From Pseudomonas sp. B6002 (GTDB lineage: Bacteria > Pseudomonadota > Gammaproteobacteria > Pseudomonadales > Pseudomonadaceae), in contig NZ_JACAOY010000009.1 in NCBI RefSeq assembly GCF_013385985.1, positions 1 to 64,000 on the forward strand: 64,000 nucleotides of DNA, in the 5' to 3' direction. Every line of letters starts with the position of its first letter. Position 1 is the stretch's first letter. Shown here one piece after another: positions 1-18,161 of this stretch. A program made the position numbers and the translations under genes. Under the pieces are notes generated by a model. It was not told the DNA's origin. It saw only the letters and a list, made by a program, of their open reading frames with translations, and did no database searches.

Positions 1-9598
<9,598 letters not shown>

Positions 9599-9653
9599 TT
9601 CTTGGAGTCCGGAGCAATAGGCGGGAAGCACAAAGGCACGTCGTCCCTATAAA

Positions 9654-9678
9654 ACGAACCGGACAGCGAAAAATTAGC
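9654..9678 (-). promoter_or_regulatory. Candidate iron-starvation (PvdS) promoter box of the NRPS gene
   Basis: On the minus strand GCTAATT is followed after 15 bases by CGT, 56-80 bp upstream of the NRPS ATG. This resembles the TAAAT-N16-CGT box used by the sigma factor PvdS at pyoverdine genes, with one mismatch in the -35 half and slightly short spacing. Judged by eye only. Confidence 0.45.
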
Positions 9679-9806
9679 GGGGGATGGGAAGCGCGCAGCG
9701 GCGTGTCATCAAGGGTTACACCAAATTCGGCACGACGAATGAACCCGGGCTAGCATTGACGTAAACCACTTTTTGCAACTACATTTAGTTACACGCAGGG
9801 AACGCT

Positions 9807-10058
9807 GTGTCCAAAAATGAAAAATTGCTCGCCAAACTGCTCAATCCGCAGATGGGATTTACCTGGCAGGAGCTCGCCACGCTGCTGTGCCGGCTGGGCT
9901 ACACACAGATTCAAGGGGCTGGAAGCCGGGTCAAATTCTACAACGGCGACCCCAGTGCAATGATTACGCTGCACAGGCCTCACCCCGGCAACGAAGTGAA
10001 ACACTACATTCGGCGCCAGATCATCGAACAATTGAAATCAGGAGAACTGATTCAGTGA
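9807..10058 (+). CDS. hicA: HicA-family mRNA interferase toxin
   Basis: 83-residue protein. HicA toxins have a double-stranded-RNA-binding-like fold and cleave mRNA using a conserved His; the likely His lies in the segment ITLHRPHPGNEVKHYIRRQI (residues about 52-71). N-terminal QELATLLCRLGYTQIQGAGS is the usual HicA segment that corresponds to GFxxxRQxGSH. The start is GTG at 9807 with a CAGGGAA ribosome-binding site. The stop overlaps the start of the next gene (GTGA), which matches a co-translated toxin-antitoxin pair. It lies between the NRPS start and the MEP gene set, transcribed away from the NRPS. Confidence 0.82.
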   Translation: MSKNEKLLAKLLNPQMGFTWQELATLLCRLGYTQIQGAGSRVKFYNGDPSAMITLHRPHPGNEVKHYIRRQIIEQLKSGELIQ

Positions 10059-10420
10059 ACAACCAACTGAAACACCAAGGCTACATCGGCTCCATCGAAG
10101 CCAGCCTCGAAGACAACTGCCTGTTCGGCAAAGTGCTGTTCATCAAGGCGCTGGTCAGCTACGAGGGCAAGACCGTCGCCGAGCTGGACGCGGCCTTTCG
10201 CGAAGCGGTGGACGACTATCTCGCCACCTGCCAGACCCTCAGGCAAGCACCGGAGAAACCCTGCAAAGGCTCATTCAACGTGCGCGTCGGCCACGACCTG
10301 CATCTGGCAGCAGCCCTGGAGGCAAGCCGCAAGAAAGTGACGCTGAACGATTTGACGCGCCAGGCGCTGAGCGAATTCCTGCTGCACCATCGCAGTGAGT
10401 CAACGCCTGCCGTCGGCTGA
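10055..10420 (+). CDS. hicB: HicB-family antitoxin with C-terminal DNA-binding segment
   Basis: 121 residues from a GTG at 10055 that overlaps the hicA stop; AGGAGA sits just upstream. The N-terminal part (GYIGSIEASLEDNCLFGKVLFIKALVSYEG) is the partial RNase H-like HicB fold that neutralises HicA. The C-terminal part (FNVRVGHDLHLAAALEASRK...LNDLTRQALSEFL) looks like a ribbon-helix-helix motif, used for autorepression in this family. The gene converges on dxr, with 8 bp between the stop codons. Confidence 0.82.
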   Translation: MNNQLKHQGYIGSIEASLEDNCLFGKVLFIKALVSYEGKTVAELDAAFREAVDDYLATCQTLRQAPEKPCKGSFNVRVGHDLHLAAALEASRKKVTLNDLTRQALSEFLLHHRSESTPAVG

Positions 10421-10428
10421 GCGCGGTA

Positions 10429-11610
10429 TCAACCGTTTAAACTGCACACCCTGACCGCCTCGCGTGCCAACCTCCTTGCCTGGTGATCCTGCTCGAAAAT
10501 ATCGCTCAGGCTGGAGAGCGTCTGCAGGTTGATGCACTGTAAGGCGTGATCCACCACACGCGGGATCTGGGTGAACCGAACCCGTCGCCCCAGGAACGCC
10601 TCGACGGCCACTTCATTCGCGGCATTCAACGCCGCACTGGCGCGATTACCTTCGGCGAGCACTTGCAGGGCCAGGCCGAAACAGGGGAAGCGATGGAGGT
10701 CGGGATGCTCGAAGGTCAAGCCGCCAGAACGTGTGAGGTCCAGCGGCGACACTCCGGACTCGATACGTTGCGGATACGCCAGTGCGTGAGCCACTGGCAT
10801 CCGCATATCCGGGTTGCCCAGTTGGGCCAACACGGATTGATCGCGAAACACCACCATGGAGTGCACCACGCTTTGCGGGTGAATCAACGCTTGGATGCGT
10901 TCGGCGGGCAAGTCGAACAGCCAGTGGGCTTCGATGATTTCCAGGCCCTTGTTCATCAGGGTGGCGCAATCCACGGAAATTTTGCGACCCATTGACCAAT
11001 TGGGATGGGCACAGGCCTGGTCGGGGCTCACATCGTCCAGGCTGTCGAGGGGACGCTTCCTGAAAGGTCCACCCGAGGCCGTCAAGATCAGACGATCAAC
11101 GTCCTCCAGCGAACCGTGACAGCCTTGCAGGCACTGAAAAATCGCGTTGTGCTCACTGTCGAGTGGTATCACCGTCGCTCCGCCGCTGGCCACGGTTTCG
11201 ACGAACAAGGCGCCGGCCATGACCAAGGCTTCCTTGTTCGCCAAAAGGATTTTCTTGCCCGACTGCGCAGCACTCAAGGTCGGTAACAACCCCGCCGCCC
11301 CGACGATACCGGCCACCACCGTGTCGACATCCGACGAAGCGGCCACCGCACACAAGGCATCCACACCACACAACACTTCGGTCGGCAGGCCGGCTGCCAG
11401 CAAGTGGGCCTGTAGCTCGATGGCATGCTGCGGCTCACTAACCACAGCGACGGGGGGACGAAATTGCAGGCACTGTCGGTACAACTTGTCGATGTTCCGA
11501 TGAGCAGTAAGCCCTTGCACCATCAATGTCTCGGGGTGACGCGCGACTACATCCAGAACACTGTCGCCGACCGACCCGGTAGAACCGAGAACGAGCAGGC
11601 GTTGCAACAT
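10429..11610 (-). CDS. dxr: 1-deoxy-D-xylulose 5-phosphate reductoisomerase, paralogue with altered phosphate pocket
   Basis: 393 residues. It converts DXP to 2-C-methyl-D-erythritol 4-phosphate with NADPH, the first committed step of the MEP isoprenoid route. NADPH motif GSTGSVG (residues 9-15), ANKEALVM (124-131), metal ligands D151, E153 and E224, substrate residues S179, N220, K221, plus IHPQSVVHS and GNPDMRMP. The motif VDCATLMNKG has Cys215 where E. coli Dxr has Ser222, a phosphate- and fosmidomycin-contacting residue. Start chosen at 11610 (MLQRLLVLGSTG, AAGGA upstream); a longer in-frame start at 11685 has no family support. The N-terminal region resembles beta-proteobacterial Dxr. 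Divergent from dxs-ispH-ispG. Confidence 0.93.
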   Translation of the reverse strand: MLQRLLVLGSTGSVGDSVLDVVARHPETLMVQGLTAHRNIDKLYRQCLQFRPPVAVVSEPQHAIELQAHLLAAGLPTEVLCGVDALCAVAASSDVDTVVAGIVGAAGLLPTLSAAQSGKKILLANKEALVMAGALFVETVASGGATVIPLDSEHNAIFQCLQGCHGSLEDVDRLILTASGGPFRKRPLDSLDDVSPDQACAHPNWSMGRKISVDCATLMNKGLEIIEAHWLFDLPAERIQALIHPQSVVHSMVVFRDQSVLAQLGNPDMRMPVAHALAYPQRIESGVSPLDLTRSGGLTFEHPDLHRFPCFGLALQVLAEGNRASAALNAANEVAVEAFLGRRVRFTQIPRVVDHALQCINLQTLSSLSDIFEQDHQARRLAREAVRVCSLNG

Positions 11611-12181
11611 GATCAAACGTCCTTTGGAGGCGGCAGGTAATTGAAGTAAACGTAGCATCCGCCCACTGTCTGACAAGTTAGCCACTCGACTAACTTGCGA
11701 TAGGCAAGCACACTTTTATTTATATAACAGGCGACCTATAACGCGTTCAAAACTCGCTCATTCCAAATAAAACTATGCACGGACTTGCGCTGACGCCTGT
11801 TCCTTTCTAAAAATAACCTTCACCTCTTGCCTTTTCAGCCCATCTGTTTGGTCTGCAGTATCGTCCAATGGCTAGTCCCAATGAGACTGTACTGTGAACG
11901 CCTATAAAACATCACACGCAAGGTTTACCGAATCGCCGCCAGCAGACGAAAGCACGTGCTTCCACGGCAGCGGGCGTCACTCTTCTGCGCCTCGAAAACC
12001 AAACATAAATCCTGAAAAACGTTCAGCAAAACTAACTGCTGGCGAAGTAGCAGTCATGCGCCCACCCAATAAACTTGCTCTTCACAACATGAAAAACGGC
12101 AACTTTAATGTTTACACGGTCGTTCCTTAGAACTTCGTTTTTTCTAGCGGTGAGCGTCAACACGGCTCGCAGGAGGCAACC
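11611..12181. other. 571-bp divergent intergenic region between dxr and dxs
   Basis: No convincing gene. The stretch is visibly richer in A/T than its flanks and should hold both divergent promoters. It contains a perfect inverted repeat at 11674-11697 and, just before dxs, the strong ribosome-binding site AGGAGG at 12171-12176. An open frame at 11894-12130 has no recognisable family and atypical composition. Confidence 0.6.
11674..11697. promoter_or_regulatory. Perfect 8-bp inverted repeat upstream of dxr (candidate operator)
   Basis: CAAGTTAG, eight spacer bases, CTAACTTG. It lies 64-87 bp upstream of the dxr start in the promoter region shared with dxs. The dyad form suits a dimeric repressor or activator, but the regulator is not identified and no regulator gene adjoins dxr or dxs. 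Confidence 0.45.
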
Positions 12182-14002
12182 ATGTTCGAACTCCTCAATA
12201 CGATTGATAACCCTGCCCGCCTGCGCACTTTGCACCCCGCCGCACTTCGGCCGCTGGCCGACGAACTGAGGGCCTTTATTCTGCACAGTGTCAGTACCAC
12301 GGGCGGCCACCTGTCGGCGAACCTGGGCACGGTCGAACTGGCGATTGCGCTTCACTACACCTTCAATACACCGGATGACCGCATCGTGTGGGATGTCGGG
12401 CATCAGGCCTACGCCCACAAGATTCTCACCGGCCGCCGTGAAGACATGGCCGACATTCGCCAACTCGGTGGTATTTCGGGTTTTCCGCGGCGCAGTGAAT
12501 CCGTTTATGACTGCTTCGGCACCGCGCACTCCAGCACTTCGATATCCGCCGCGTTGGGCATGGCACTCGCCGCACGCAACAAGGGTGAACACCGGCACTG
12601 CATCGCCGTCATCGGCGATGGTGCGCTAAGCGGCGGGATGTCGTTCGAGGCGCTGAACAATGCCGGCGTGTACCGCGACCTGCCATTCCTTGTGGTGCTC
12701 AATGACAATGACATGTCGATCTCCCCTTCCGTGGGCAGGTTGCGTGAACACCTGGGAGCATTGACGGCCAGCAGCGAAGCCCGCCACGAAGCCAACCTCT
12801 TCAAGACCATGGGGTTTGCCTATAGCGGGCCGATCGACGGGCATGACGTGGATGAACTGCAACGGGTACTGCGCCGCCTGAAATTACGTCGAGGGCCGCA
12901 GTTGCTGCACATCATCACGGAAAAAGGTCACGGTTATTCTCCGGCGGCAGCCGACCCGGTGCGCTATCACGGGCCGACAAAGTTCGACCCCACCGAGGGC
13001 CTGCCCCCTGAGCCGCCAGGCAAACCCTCATACACCCAGGTGTTTGCCCGATGGCTGGCCGACGAAGCAGAACACGACCCACGGGTGATCGCCATCACCC
13101 CGGCCATGCGCGAAGGCTCGGGCCTGGGGGCGTTCGAACAACGCTTCGCGCAGCGCTATTTTGATGTCGGCATTGCCGAACAACACGCCCTGACGTTTGC
13201 CGCCGGGCTTGCAACGGAGGGCATGCGACCTGTGGTCGCGATCTACTCCACGTTCCTGCAACGGGGCTACGACCAGTTGATCCATGACATCGCGATCCAG
13301 AACCTGCCCGTCGTATTGGCCATCGACCGTGCCGGGATCGTGGGTGCCGATGGCGCCACGCATATGGGAGCCTTCGATGTGGCCTTTCTGCGCTGTATCC
13401 CCAACCTGACGATCATGGCACCCGCCGATGCCCAGGAATGCCGGCAGATGTTGCACACGGCCCTGCAACAACCCGGGCCGTGCGCCGTGCGCTTCCCGCG
13501 CGGCTGCGCACTGGGGGCGGCACCTTCGCAGGTGTTCAGTGAGCTAGCCATAGGCAAAGGCGAAATCCGCCGCCTCAGCCCCCGTGTGCCAGGGCAACGT
13601 GTGGCCATCCTGGCGTTTGGCTCGATGACGCAACACGCGCTGGAGGCCGCGGACCGCTTCGATGCCACCGTCGCCAATATGCGTTTCATCAAACCGCTGG
13701 ACACCGAGCTGCTTCAAAACCTGGCGCGCAGCCATGACTTGCTGGTGACCGTTGAAGAAGGTTGCATCCTCGGTGGCGCAGGCTCGGCCTGCCTGGAATA
13801 CCTGGCCCGCAGCAACCTGCACCTGCCGGTGCTGCAACTGGGCTTACCTGACCAGTTCATCGAGCACGGTGCGCCTGATCAGTTGTTGCGCCATTACGGT
13901 CTCGACACCAACGGCATCAGCGCGGCCATCAGCCGATTTATCCATGAACACGCGCCGGGCGCGGCCATGCCCGTCATCACACCGCGTCAGGTGAGCGCCT
14001 GA
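12182..14002 (+). CDS. dxs: 1-deoxy-D-xylulose 5-phosphate synthase, paralogue
   Basis: 606 residues, slightly short for Dxs (usually 620-640). A thiamine-diphosphate enzyme that condenses pyruvate and glyceraldehyde 3-phosphate to DXP. Seen: [10 protein letters not shown] (catalytic-site His), [18 protein letters not shown] (ThDP/Mg motif), [17 protein letters not shown] (ThDP-activating Glu) and [18 protein letters not shown]. The N-terminal block ([14 protein letters not shown]...[15 protein letters not shown]) fits beta-proteobacterial Dxs better than the Pseudomonas housekeeping form, which I recall as TGGHFGAGLGVIELTIALHY. First gene of a tight operon: 2 bp to ispH and 12 bp from ispH to ispG. 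Strong AGGAGG ribosome-binding site. Confidence 0.95.
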   Translation: MFELLNTIDNPARLRTLHPAALRPLADELRAFILHSVSTTGGHLSANLGTVELAIALHYTFNTPDDRIVWDVGHQAYAHKILTGRREDMADIRQLGGISGFPRRSESVYDCFGTAHSSTSISAALGMALAARNKGEHRHCIAVIGDGALSGGMSFEALNNAGVYRDLPFLVVLNDNDMSISPSVGRLREHLGALTASSEARHEANLFKTMGFAYSGPIDGHDVDELQRVLRRLKLRRGPQLLHIITEKGHGYSPAAADPVRYHGPTKFDPTEGLPPEPPGKPSYTQVFARWLADEAEHDPRVIAITPAMREGSGLGAFEQRFAQRYFDVGIAEQHALTFAAGLATEGMRPVVAIYSTFLQRGYDQLIHDIAIQNLPVVLAIDRAGIVGADGATHMGAFDVAFLRCIPNLTIMAPADAQECRQMLHTALQQPGPCAVRFPRGCALGAAPSQVFSELAIGKGEIRRLSPRVPGQRVAILAFGSMTQHALEAADRFDATVANMRFIKPLDTELLQNLARSHDLLVTVEEGCILGGAGSACLEYLARSNLHLPVLQLGLPDQFIEHGAPDQLLRHYGLDTNGISAAISRFIHEHAPGAAMPVITPRQVSA

Positions 14003-14004
14003 CC

Positions 14005-14934
14005 ATGAACGTAATCATTGCCCAGCCACGGGGGTTCTGCGCCGGTGTCGTGCGTGCCATCGATGCCGTGGAACAAGCCCTGGACCAATTCGGCGCGCCG
14101 GTGTATGTGCGCCATGAAATCGTGCATAACCGCCATGTCGTGCAGACGTTGACGGACAAGGGTGCCACGTTCGTGGAAGAGCTGGACCAGGTGCCCGCCG
14201 GTGCCGTGACCCTTTTCAGCGCCCACGGCGTAACCCGTGACGTGGAACGCGAGGCTCAGCAACGCCAGCTTCAGGTATTCGACGCCACCTGCCCGCTGGT
14301 GTCCAAAGTACACAACCATGGACGCCAGTACGCGGCCAAGGGTTATTCATTGATCTTGATCGGCGAGCCCGGCCACCCTGAAGTCATTGGTATTCTCGGT
14401 CAGGTTGATGCACCGATCACCTTGATCCAGACCGTCAAGCAGGTCAGCGAGCTGCCGTTCGCCGTGGGTGCGCCGTTGGCTTACCTGACTCAGACCACCC
14501 TGAGCGTTGACGACACACGGGCCGTGGTACAGGCGTTGACCCAGCGCTACCCCGGGATTGTCGGGCCCGCCAGCCGCGATATTTGCTACGCGGTGCAGAA
14601 TCGCCAGCAAGCAGTGCGCGACCTGTGTACACAGGTGGAACGGCTGTTGGTGGTCGGCAATGCCAACAGCGCCAACTCGGTGACCCTGTGCGCACTGGCC
14701 AATGACCTCGGCGTACAGAGCTACCTGGTAGCCGACGGCAGTGAAATCGACAGCCAGTGGTTCACGCCCGACATGACCGTGGGCATTACCGCAGGTGCTT
14801 CAACCCCGGAAAGCTCGGTCGAGGACGTCATCGCCGCGCTGGCACGCATAGCCCCGCTGCAGGTCAGGGCCTTGCCCGGGCGCGAGGAACAGGTGCGGTT
14901 TCACCTCCCCGCCGGGTTGATTGCCCGGCAATAG
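14005..14934 (+). CDS. ispH: 4-hydroxy-3-methylbut-2-enyl diphosphate reductase, paralogue
   Basis: 309 residues, typical for IspH. A [4Fe-4S] enzyme that makes IPP and DMAPP in the last MEP step. Cluster ligands C12 (RGFCAGV), C96 (DATCPLV) and C194 ([10 protein letters not shown]) are present, as are substrate-binding H41, H74, H124 and the catalytic Glu126 (GHPEV). Starts 2 bp after the dxs stop, so translation is probably coupled. All key residues are intact, so I expect an active enzyme. Confidence 0.95.
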   Translation: MNVIIAQPRGFCAGVVRAIDAVEQALDQFGAPVYVRHEIVHNRHVVQTLTDKGATFVEELDQVPAGAVTLFSAHGVTRDVEREAQQRQLQVFDATCPLVSKVHNHGRQYAAKGYSLILIGEPGHPEVIGILGQVDAPITLIQTVKQVSELPFAVGAPLAYLTQTTLSVDDTRAVVQALTQRYPGIVGPASRDICYAVQNRQQAVRDLCTQVERLLVVGNANSANSVTLCALANDLGVQSYLVADGSEIDSQWFTPDMTVGITAGASTPESSVEDVIAALARIAPLQVRALPGREEQVRFHLPAGLIARQ

Positions 14935-14946
14935 CGCAGAGGCGTC

Positions 14947-16230
14947 ATGAGCATGAACACTTTCCCTGTCCGTCGCACCACCCGCCAGGTCAACGTCGGG
15001 CCGGTTCACCTGGGCAGCGACGCGCCGATCGTGGTGCAGGCCATGACCAATACCGACACCGCCGATGCCCAGGCCACCGCAAGCCAGGTGGAAAGCCTGG
15101 CGCGTGCGGGGGCCGAGCTGGTGCGCATCACGGTCAACAGCCATGAAGCCGCGGCCCAGGTCGCACGCATCCGCGAGCTATTGGACCGGCACAACGTGAA
15201 CGTGCCCCTCGTGGGGGATTTTCACTTCAATGGCCATCGCCTGTTGGCCGCTTACCCCGACTGCGCTCAGGCCCTGGCCAAGTACCGGATCAACCCCGGC
15301 AATGTCGGCAAAGGCGAACGGCGCGATGAACAGTTCTGCCAGATGATCGAGGTTGCCTGTCGCTACGACAAACCGGTGCGCATCGGCGTCAACTGGGGCA
15401 GCCTGGACCCGGACCTGCTGGCCCGCCTGATGGATACGAATGCTGCCCTGCCCGCACCGCTGCCGGCCGACGCGGTGATGCGCGAAGCGCTGGTGGTCTC
15501 GGCCCTGGAAAATGCCGGGCGCGCCATGGAGGTCGGGCTACCGGCAGACCGTATCGTGCTGTCGGCCAAGGTCAGCCATGTGCAGGACTTGATCACCATC
15601 TACCGCCACCTGGCCGCTCGGTGCGACTTCCCTTTGCACCTGGGCTTGACCGAAGCAGGCATGGGCACCAAGGGCATCGTCGCCTCCACCGCAGCCCTGG
15701 CCGTGCTGTTGCAGGAAGGCATCGGCGACACCCTGCGCATGTCCCTGACCCCGGAGCCGGGCGGCACGCGCGCTCGTGAAGTCCAGGTGGCCCAACAACT
15801 GCTGCAAACCATGGGCCTGCGCGCCTTCAGCCCACAAGTGGTGGCCTGCCCCGGCTGCGGGCGTACCACCAGTGTGTTCTTCCAGGAACTGGCGCAGCGG
15901 ATCGAGGCGTTCCTGAGCGCGCAAACGCCGGTATGGCGCAGCCGCTACCCAGGCGTCGAGCGGTTGCATGTGGCGGTCATGGGCTGCGTGGTGAACGGCC
16001 CGGGGGAAAGCCGGTTGGCGGACATCGGTATCTCACTGCCCGGCGCCGGTGAACACCCTTCGGCACCGGTCTACATGGATGGCGAACGGGTGATGACACT
16101 CAAGGGCGCCACCATCGCCGAAGACTTTATCCGCTTGCTTGAGGCCTATGTCGCAGCGCGTTATGGCCATGATGAACAGGCCCTGCACGTCCTGCTTTCA
16201 GCCCAGGCGCCGATAGCCCAGCAACGCTGA
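14947..16230 (+). CDS. ispG: 4-hydroxy-3-methylbut-2-en-1-yl diphosphate synthase, long beta-proteobacterial type, paralogue
   Basis: 427 residues. Converts MEcPP to HMBPP with a [4Fe-4S] cluster. Ligands C301 and C304 (CPGCGRTT) and C347 ([10 protein letters not shown]) are visible. The length and the blocks [35 protein letters not shown] and GVNWGSLD are those of the long alpha/beta-proteobacterial form; the Pseudomonas and E. coli housekeeping IspG is about 370 residues. Last gene of the dxs-ispH-ispG operon. Its 3' end overlaps the 3' end of the convergent MFS gene by 33 bp. Confidence 0.95.
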   Translation: MSMNTFPVRRTTRQVNVGPVHLGSDAPIVVQAMTNTDTADAQATASQVESLARAGAELVRITVNSHEAAAQVARIRELLDRHNVNVPLVGDFHFNGHRLLAAYPDCAQALAKYRINPGNVGKGERRDEQFCQMIEVACRYDKPVRIGVNWGSLDPDLLARLMDTNAALPAPLPADAVMREALVVSALENAGRAMEVGLPADRIVLSAKVSHVQDLITIYRHLAARCDFPLHLGLTEAGMGTKGIVASTAALAVLLQEGIGDTLRMSLTPEPGGTRAREVQVAQQLLQTMGLRAFSPQVVACPGCGRTTSVFFQELAQRIEAFLSAQTPVWRSRYPGVERLHVAVMGCVVNGPGESRLADIGISLPGAGEHPSAPVYMDGERVMTLKGATIAEDFIRLLEAYVAARYGHDEQALHVLLSAQAPIAQQR

Positions 16231-17370
16231 ACCAAAAACCACTGCACCAGCCCCAAGTGCCACCCAGAACCCACTGGGGGCGCCAAAATGGTCGATCATC
16301 CACCCGGAGCTGGCAGCGCCGATGGCCACGCCGATGCTCAGGCCGGTGATCAGCCAGGTCATGCCTTCGGTGAGGCGGCTCGGGGGCACCACCCGCTCCA
16401 CCAACGCCATGGACACGATCAGGGTCGGGGCAAAGAACAACCCGGAGATAAACACCGCCACCGCCAGCCCCGGGATGTTGGTTACCAGCAGCAAGGGCAA
16501 GGTAGTCAACGCCGTGGCCACGCCGCACAGCAGGAACTGGCGCGGCAGCGGTGCCTTGAGCTTGAGGGTGCCGAACGCCAGGCCAGCCAGGCAGGAACCG
16601 ATGGCGTACACCGACAACACGATGCTGGCAGCCGCAGGCTGGCCCTGGTGCTGGGCGAACGCCACGCTGACCACATCCACCACGCCGACGATCACGCCCA
16701 TGGCCAGCAGCAGGATCATCAGGATGAGCACCGAGGGCGAAGCAATCAGCGAGCCGCCGTGGTGCGCGTGGTGTTCGTGCACCGCAGGCTCGGTGTCACG
16801 TTGCAGCACAAAGGTAGTCACCCCGGCCGCCAGCAGCAGCGCCGCCACCAGCGGCCCGGCTTCGGGGAACAGCACCACACTCAGGCCCACCGAGATCGGC
16901 GGGCCGATGATGAAACACACCTCATCGAGCACCGATTCCAGGGCAAAGGCAGTCTGCAACTTGGGTTGGCCCCGGTACAACTCGGTCCAGCGCGCCCGCA
17001 CCATGGCCGACATATTCGGCATGCAACCGGCCAGCGCGGCAAACACGAAGAGGGTCCAACTGGGCGCCTGCAATCGCGTGCACAGCAACAGCATCAGCAA
17101 CGCCCCGCCGCCGATCAATGCTGCAATCGGTAGCACCCGGCCCTGGCTGTAGCGATCCACCAGCCGCGACACCTGCGGCGCACAAAACGCCGTGGCCAGG
17201 GCAAATACGGCCGCCACCGAGCCCGCCAGGCCATAGCCACCATGCACCTGCGACAGCATGGTGATCAGGCCGATACCGGTCATGGACACCGGCATGCGCG
17301 CCAGCATGCCGGCCAACACAAATGCACGCGCGCCAGGCACCTGGAACAATTCGGTGTAGGGGTTTGCCAT
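16198..17370 (-). CDS. Major facilitator superfamily transporter, probable drug exporter
   Basis: 390 residues, inner-membrane protein with about twelve hydrophobic segments and the charged loops of MFS exporters. A His-rich cytoplasmic stretch (HEHHAHHGG) lies in the central loop. Start chosen at 17370 (MANPYTELF) with GAGG upstream; an ATG at 17385 is also in frame. Divergent from a TetR-family gene with two perfect inverted repeats between them, the usual arrangement for a repressor-controlled exporter. The substrate is unknown. The 3' end overlaps ispG by 33 bp. Confidence 0.85.
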   Translation of the reverse strand: MANPYTELFQVPGARAFVLAGMLARMPVSMTGIGLITMLSQVHGGYGLAGSVAAVFALATAFCAPQVSRLVDRYSQGRVLPIAALIGGGALLMLLLCTRLQAPSWTLFVFAALAGCMPNMSAMVRARWTELYRGQPKLQTAFALESVLDEVCFIIGPPISVGLSVVLFPEAGPLVAALLLAAGVTTFVLQRDTEPAVHEHHAHHGGSLIASPSVLILMILLLAMGVIVGVVDVVSVAFAQHQGQPAAASIVLSVYAIGSCLAGLAFGTLKLKAPLPRQFLLCGVATALTTLPLLLVTNIPGLAVAVFISGLFFAPTLIVSMALVERVVPPSRLTEGMTWLITGLSIGVAIGAASSGWMIDHFGAPSGFWVALGAGAVVFGSALLGYRRLG

Positions 17371-17430
17371 GTTGCTGAACCTCATTCTCTATGCCTTGAA
17401 CCTTGCTATCTGAAGCGCCCGAGGCAAAAT

Positions 17431-17447
17431 ACATACGGTGCGTATGT
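17431..17447. promoter_or_regulatory. TetR-type operator, copy 1
   Basis: Perfect inverted repeat ACATACG-N3-CGTATGT, 61-77 bp upstream of the MFS start. Identical arms recur at 17463-17479, 32 bp further (about three helical turns), placing both copies on one DNA face. Confidence 0.8.
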
Positions 17448-17462
17448 GACAAATCATGATTA

Positions 17463-17479
17463 ACATACGTAACGTATGT
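17463..17479. promoter_or_regulatory. TetR-type operator, copy 2
   Basis: Perfect inverted repeat ACATACG-N3-CGTATGT, ending 34 bp before the TetR start at 17513. Same arms and spacing as copy 1; probably the autoregulatory site. Confidence 0.8.
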
Positions 17480-17512
17480 CAATCTTTTACTGACCCACAG
17501 CGAGCCTTAACC

Positions 17513-18094
17513 ATGAGCCGAGCCCGAGCCGAAATGATCGAGGACACCCGCGCCCGGCTGATCGCCAGCGCCCGCCAAGCCTTTGCCAGCCAGGGCTATG
17601 CCAATACATCGATGGACGACTTTACCGCGCGCGCCGGGCTGACACGGGGTGCGTTGTACCATCACTTTGGTGACAAGAAGGGCTTGCTGGCGGCCGTGGT
17701 GGCCCAACTCGACGGTGAGATGGATGCGCACTTGCAAGGCATCACCGATCAGGCAAGCGACCCATGGGACGGGTTCCGCGAACGTTGCCGTACTTACCTG
17801 CGTATGGCACAAGATCCCGAAATACAACGGATTGTTTTCCAGGATGCGCCTGCGGTTCTGGGCGTCACCGAATCAAGCCACTCGCAACACTGCGTGGAGT
17901 CCCTGGCCGCCTTACTGGAGAGCCTGATGAGCGCGCACATCATCGTACCGGCCGCCAGCCAGGCGTTAGCGCGCCTGATCAATGGCAGCCTGGTGAGCAC
18001 CGCCCTGTGGATTGCCGCAGACGAACACCCCAACCTGCGACTGGAAGAAGGCCTGCAAGGGCTGGAGCTGCTCTTGCGAGGGCTGAAGCAATAA
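17513..18094 (+). CDS. TetR-family transcriptional repressor
   Basis: 193 residues from the ATG at 17513 (MSRARAEMIEDTRARLI). The N-terminal helix-turn-helix is clear: ARQAFASQGYANTSMDDFTA...LTRGALYHHFGDKKGLLAAVV. The C-terminal ligand domain is divergent. An upstream in-frame start at 17456 would put the second operator inside the coding region, so I reject it. Divergent from the MFS exporter; expected to repress it and itself through the two inverted repeats and to be released by an exporter substrate. Confidence 0.9.
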   Translation: MSRARAEMIEDTRARLIASARQAFASQGYANTSMDDFTARAGLTRGALYHHFGDKKGLLAAVVAQLDGEMDAHLQGITDQASDPWDGFRERCRTYLRMAQDPEIQRIVFQDAPAVLGVTESSHSQHCVESLAALLESLMSAHIIVPAASQALARLINGSLVSTALWIAADEHPNLRLEEGLQGLELLLRGLKQ

Positions 18095-18161
18095 CCGCAA
18101 GCGCATCCATGCAAAGCGTGCACACTTAGACTGCCCGCCTGCCCTTTTCCCGGAGCCCATC

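Noticed and set aside
11894-12130. 78-codon frame in the dxr-dxs intergenic region
   Set aside because: No ribosome-binding site of note, no recognisable domain and a composition unlike real proteins here.
16288-17152. Two overlapping plus-strand frames opposite the MFS gene
   Set aside because: Antisense of a clear twelve-helix transporter; His/Gln-rich and low-complexity.
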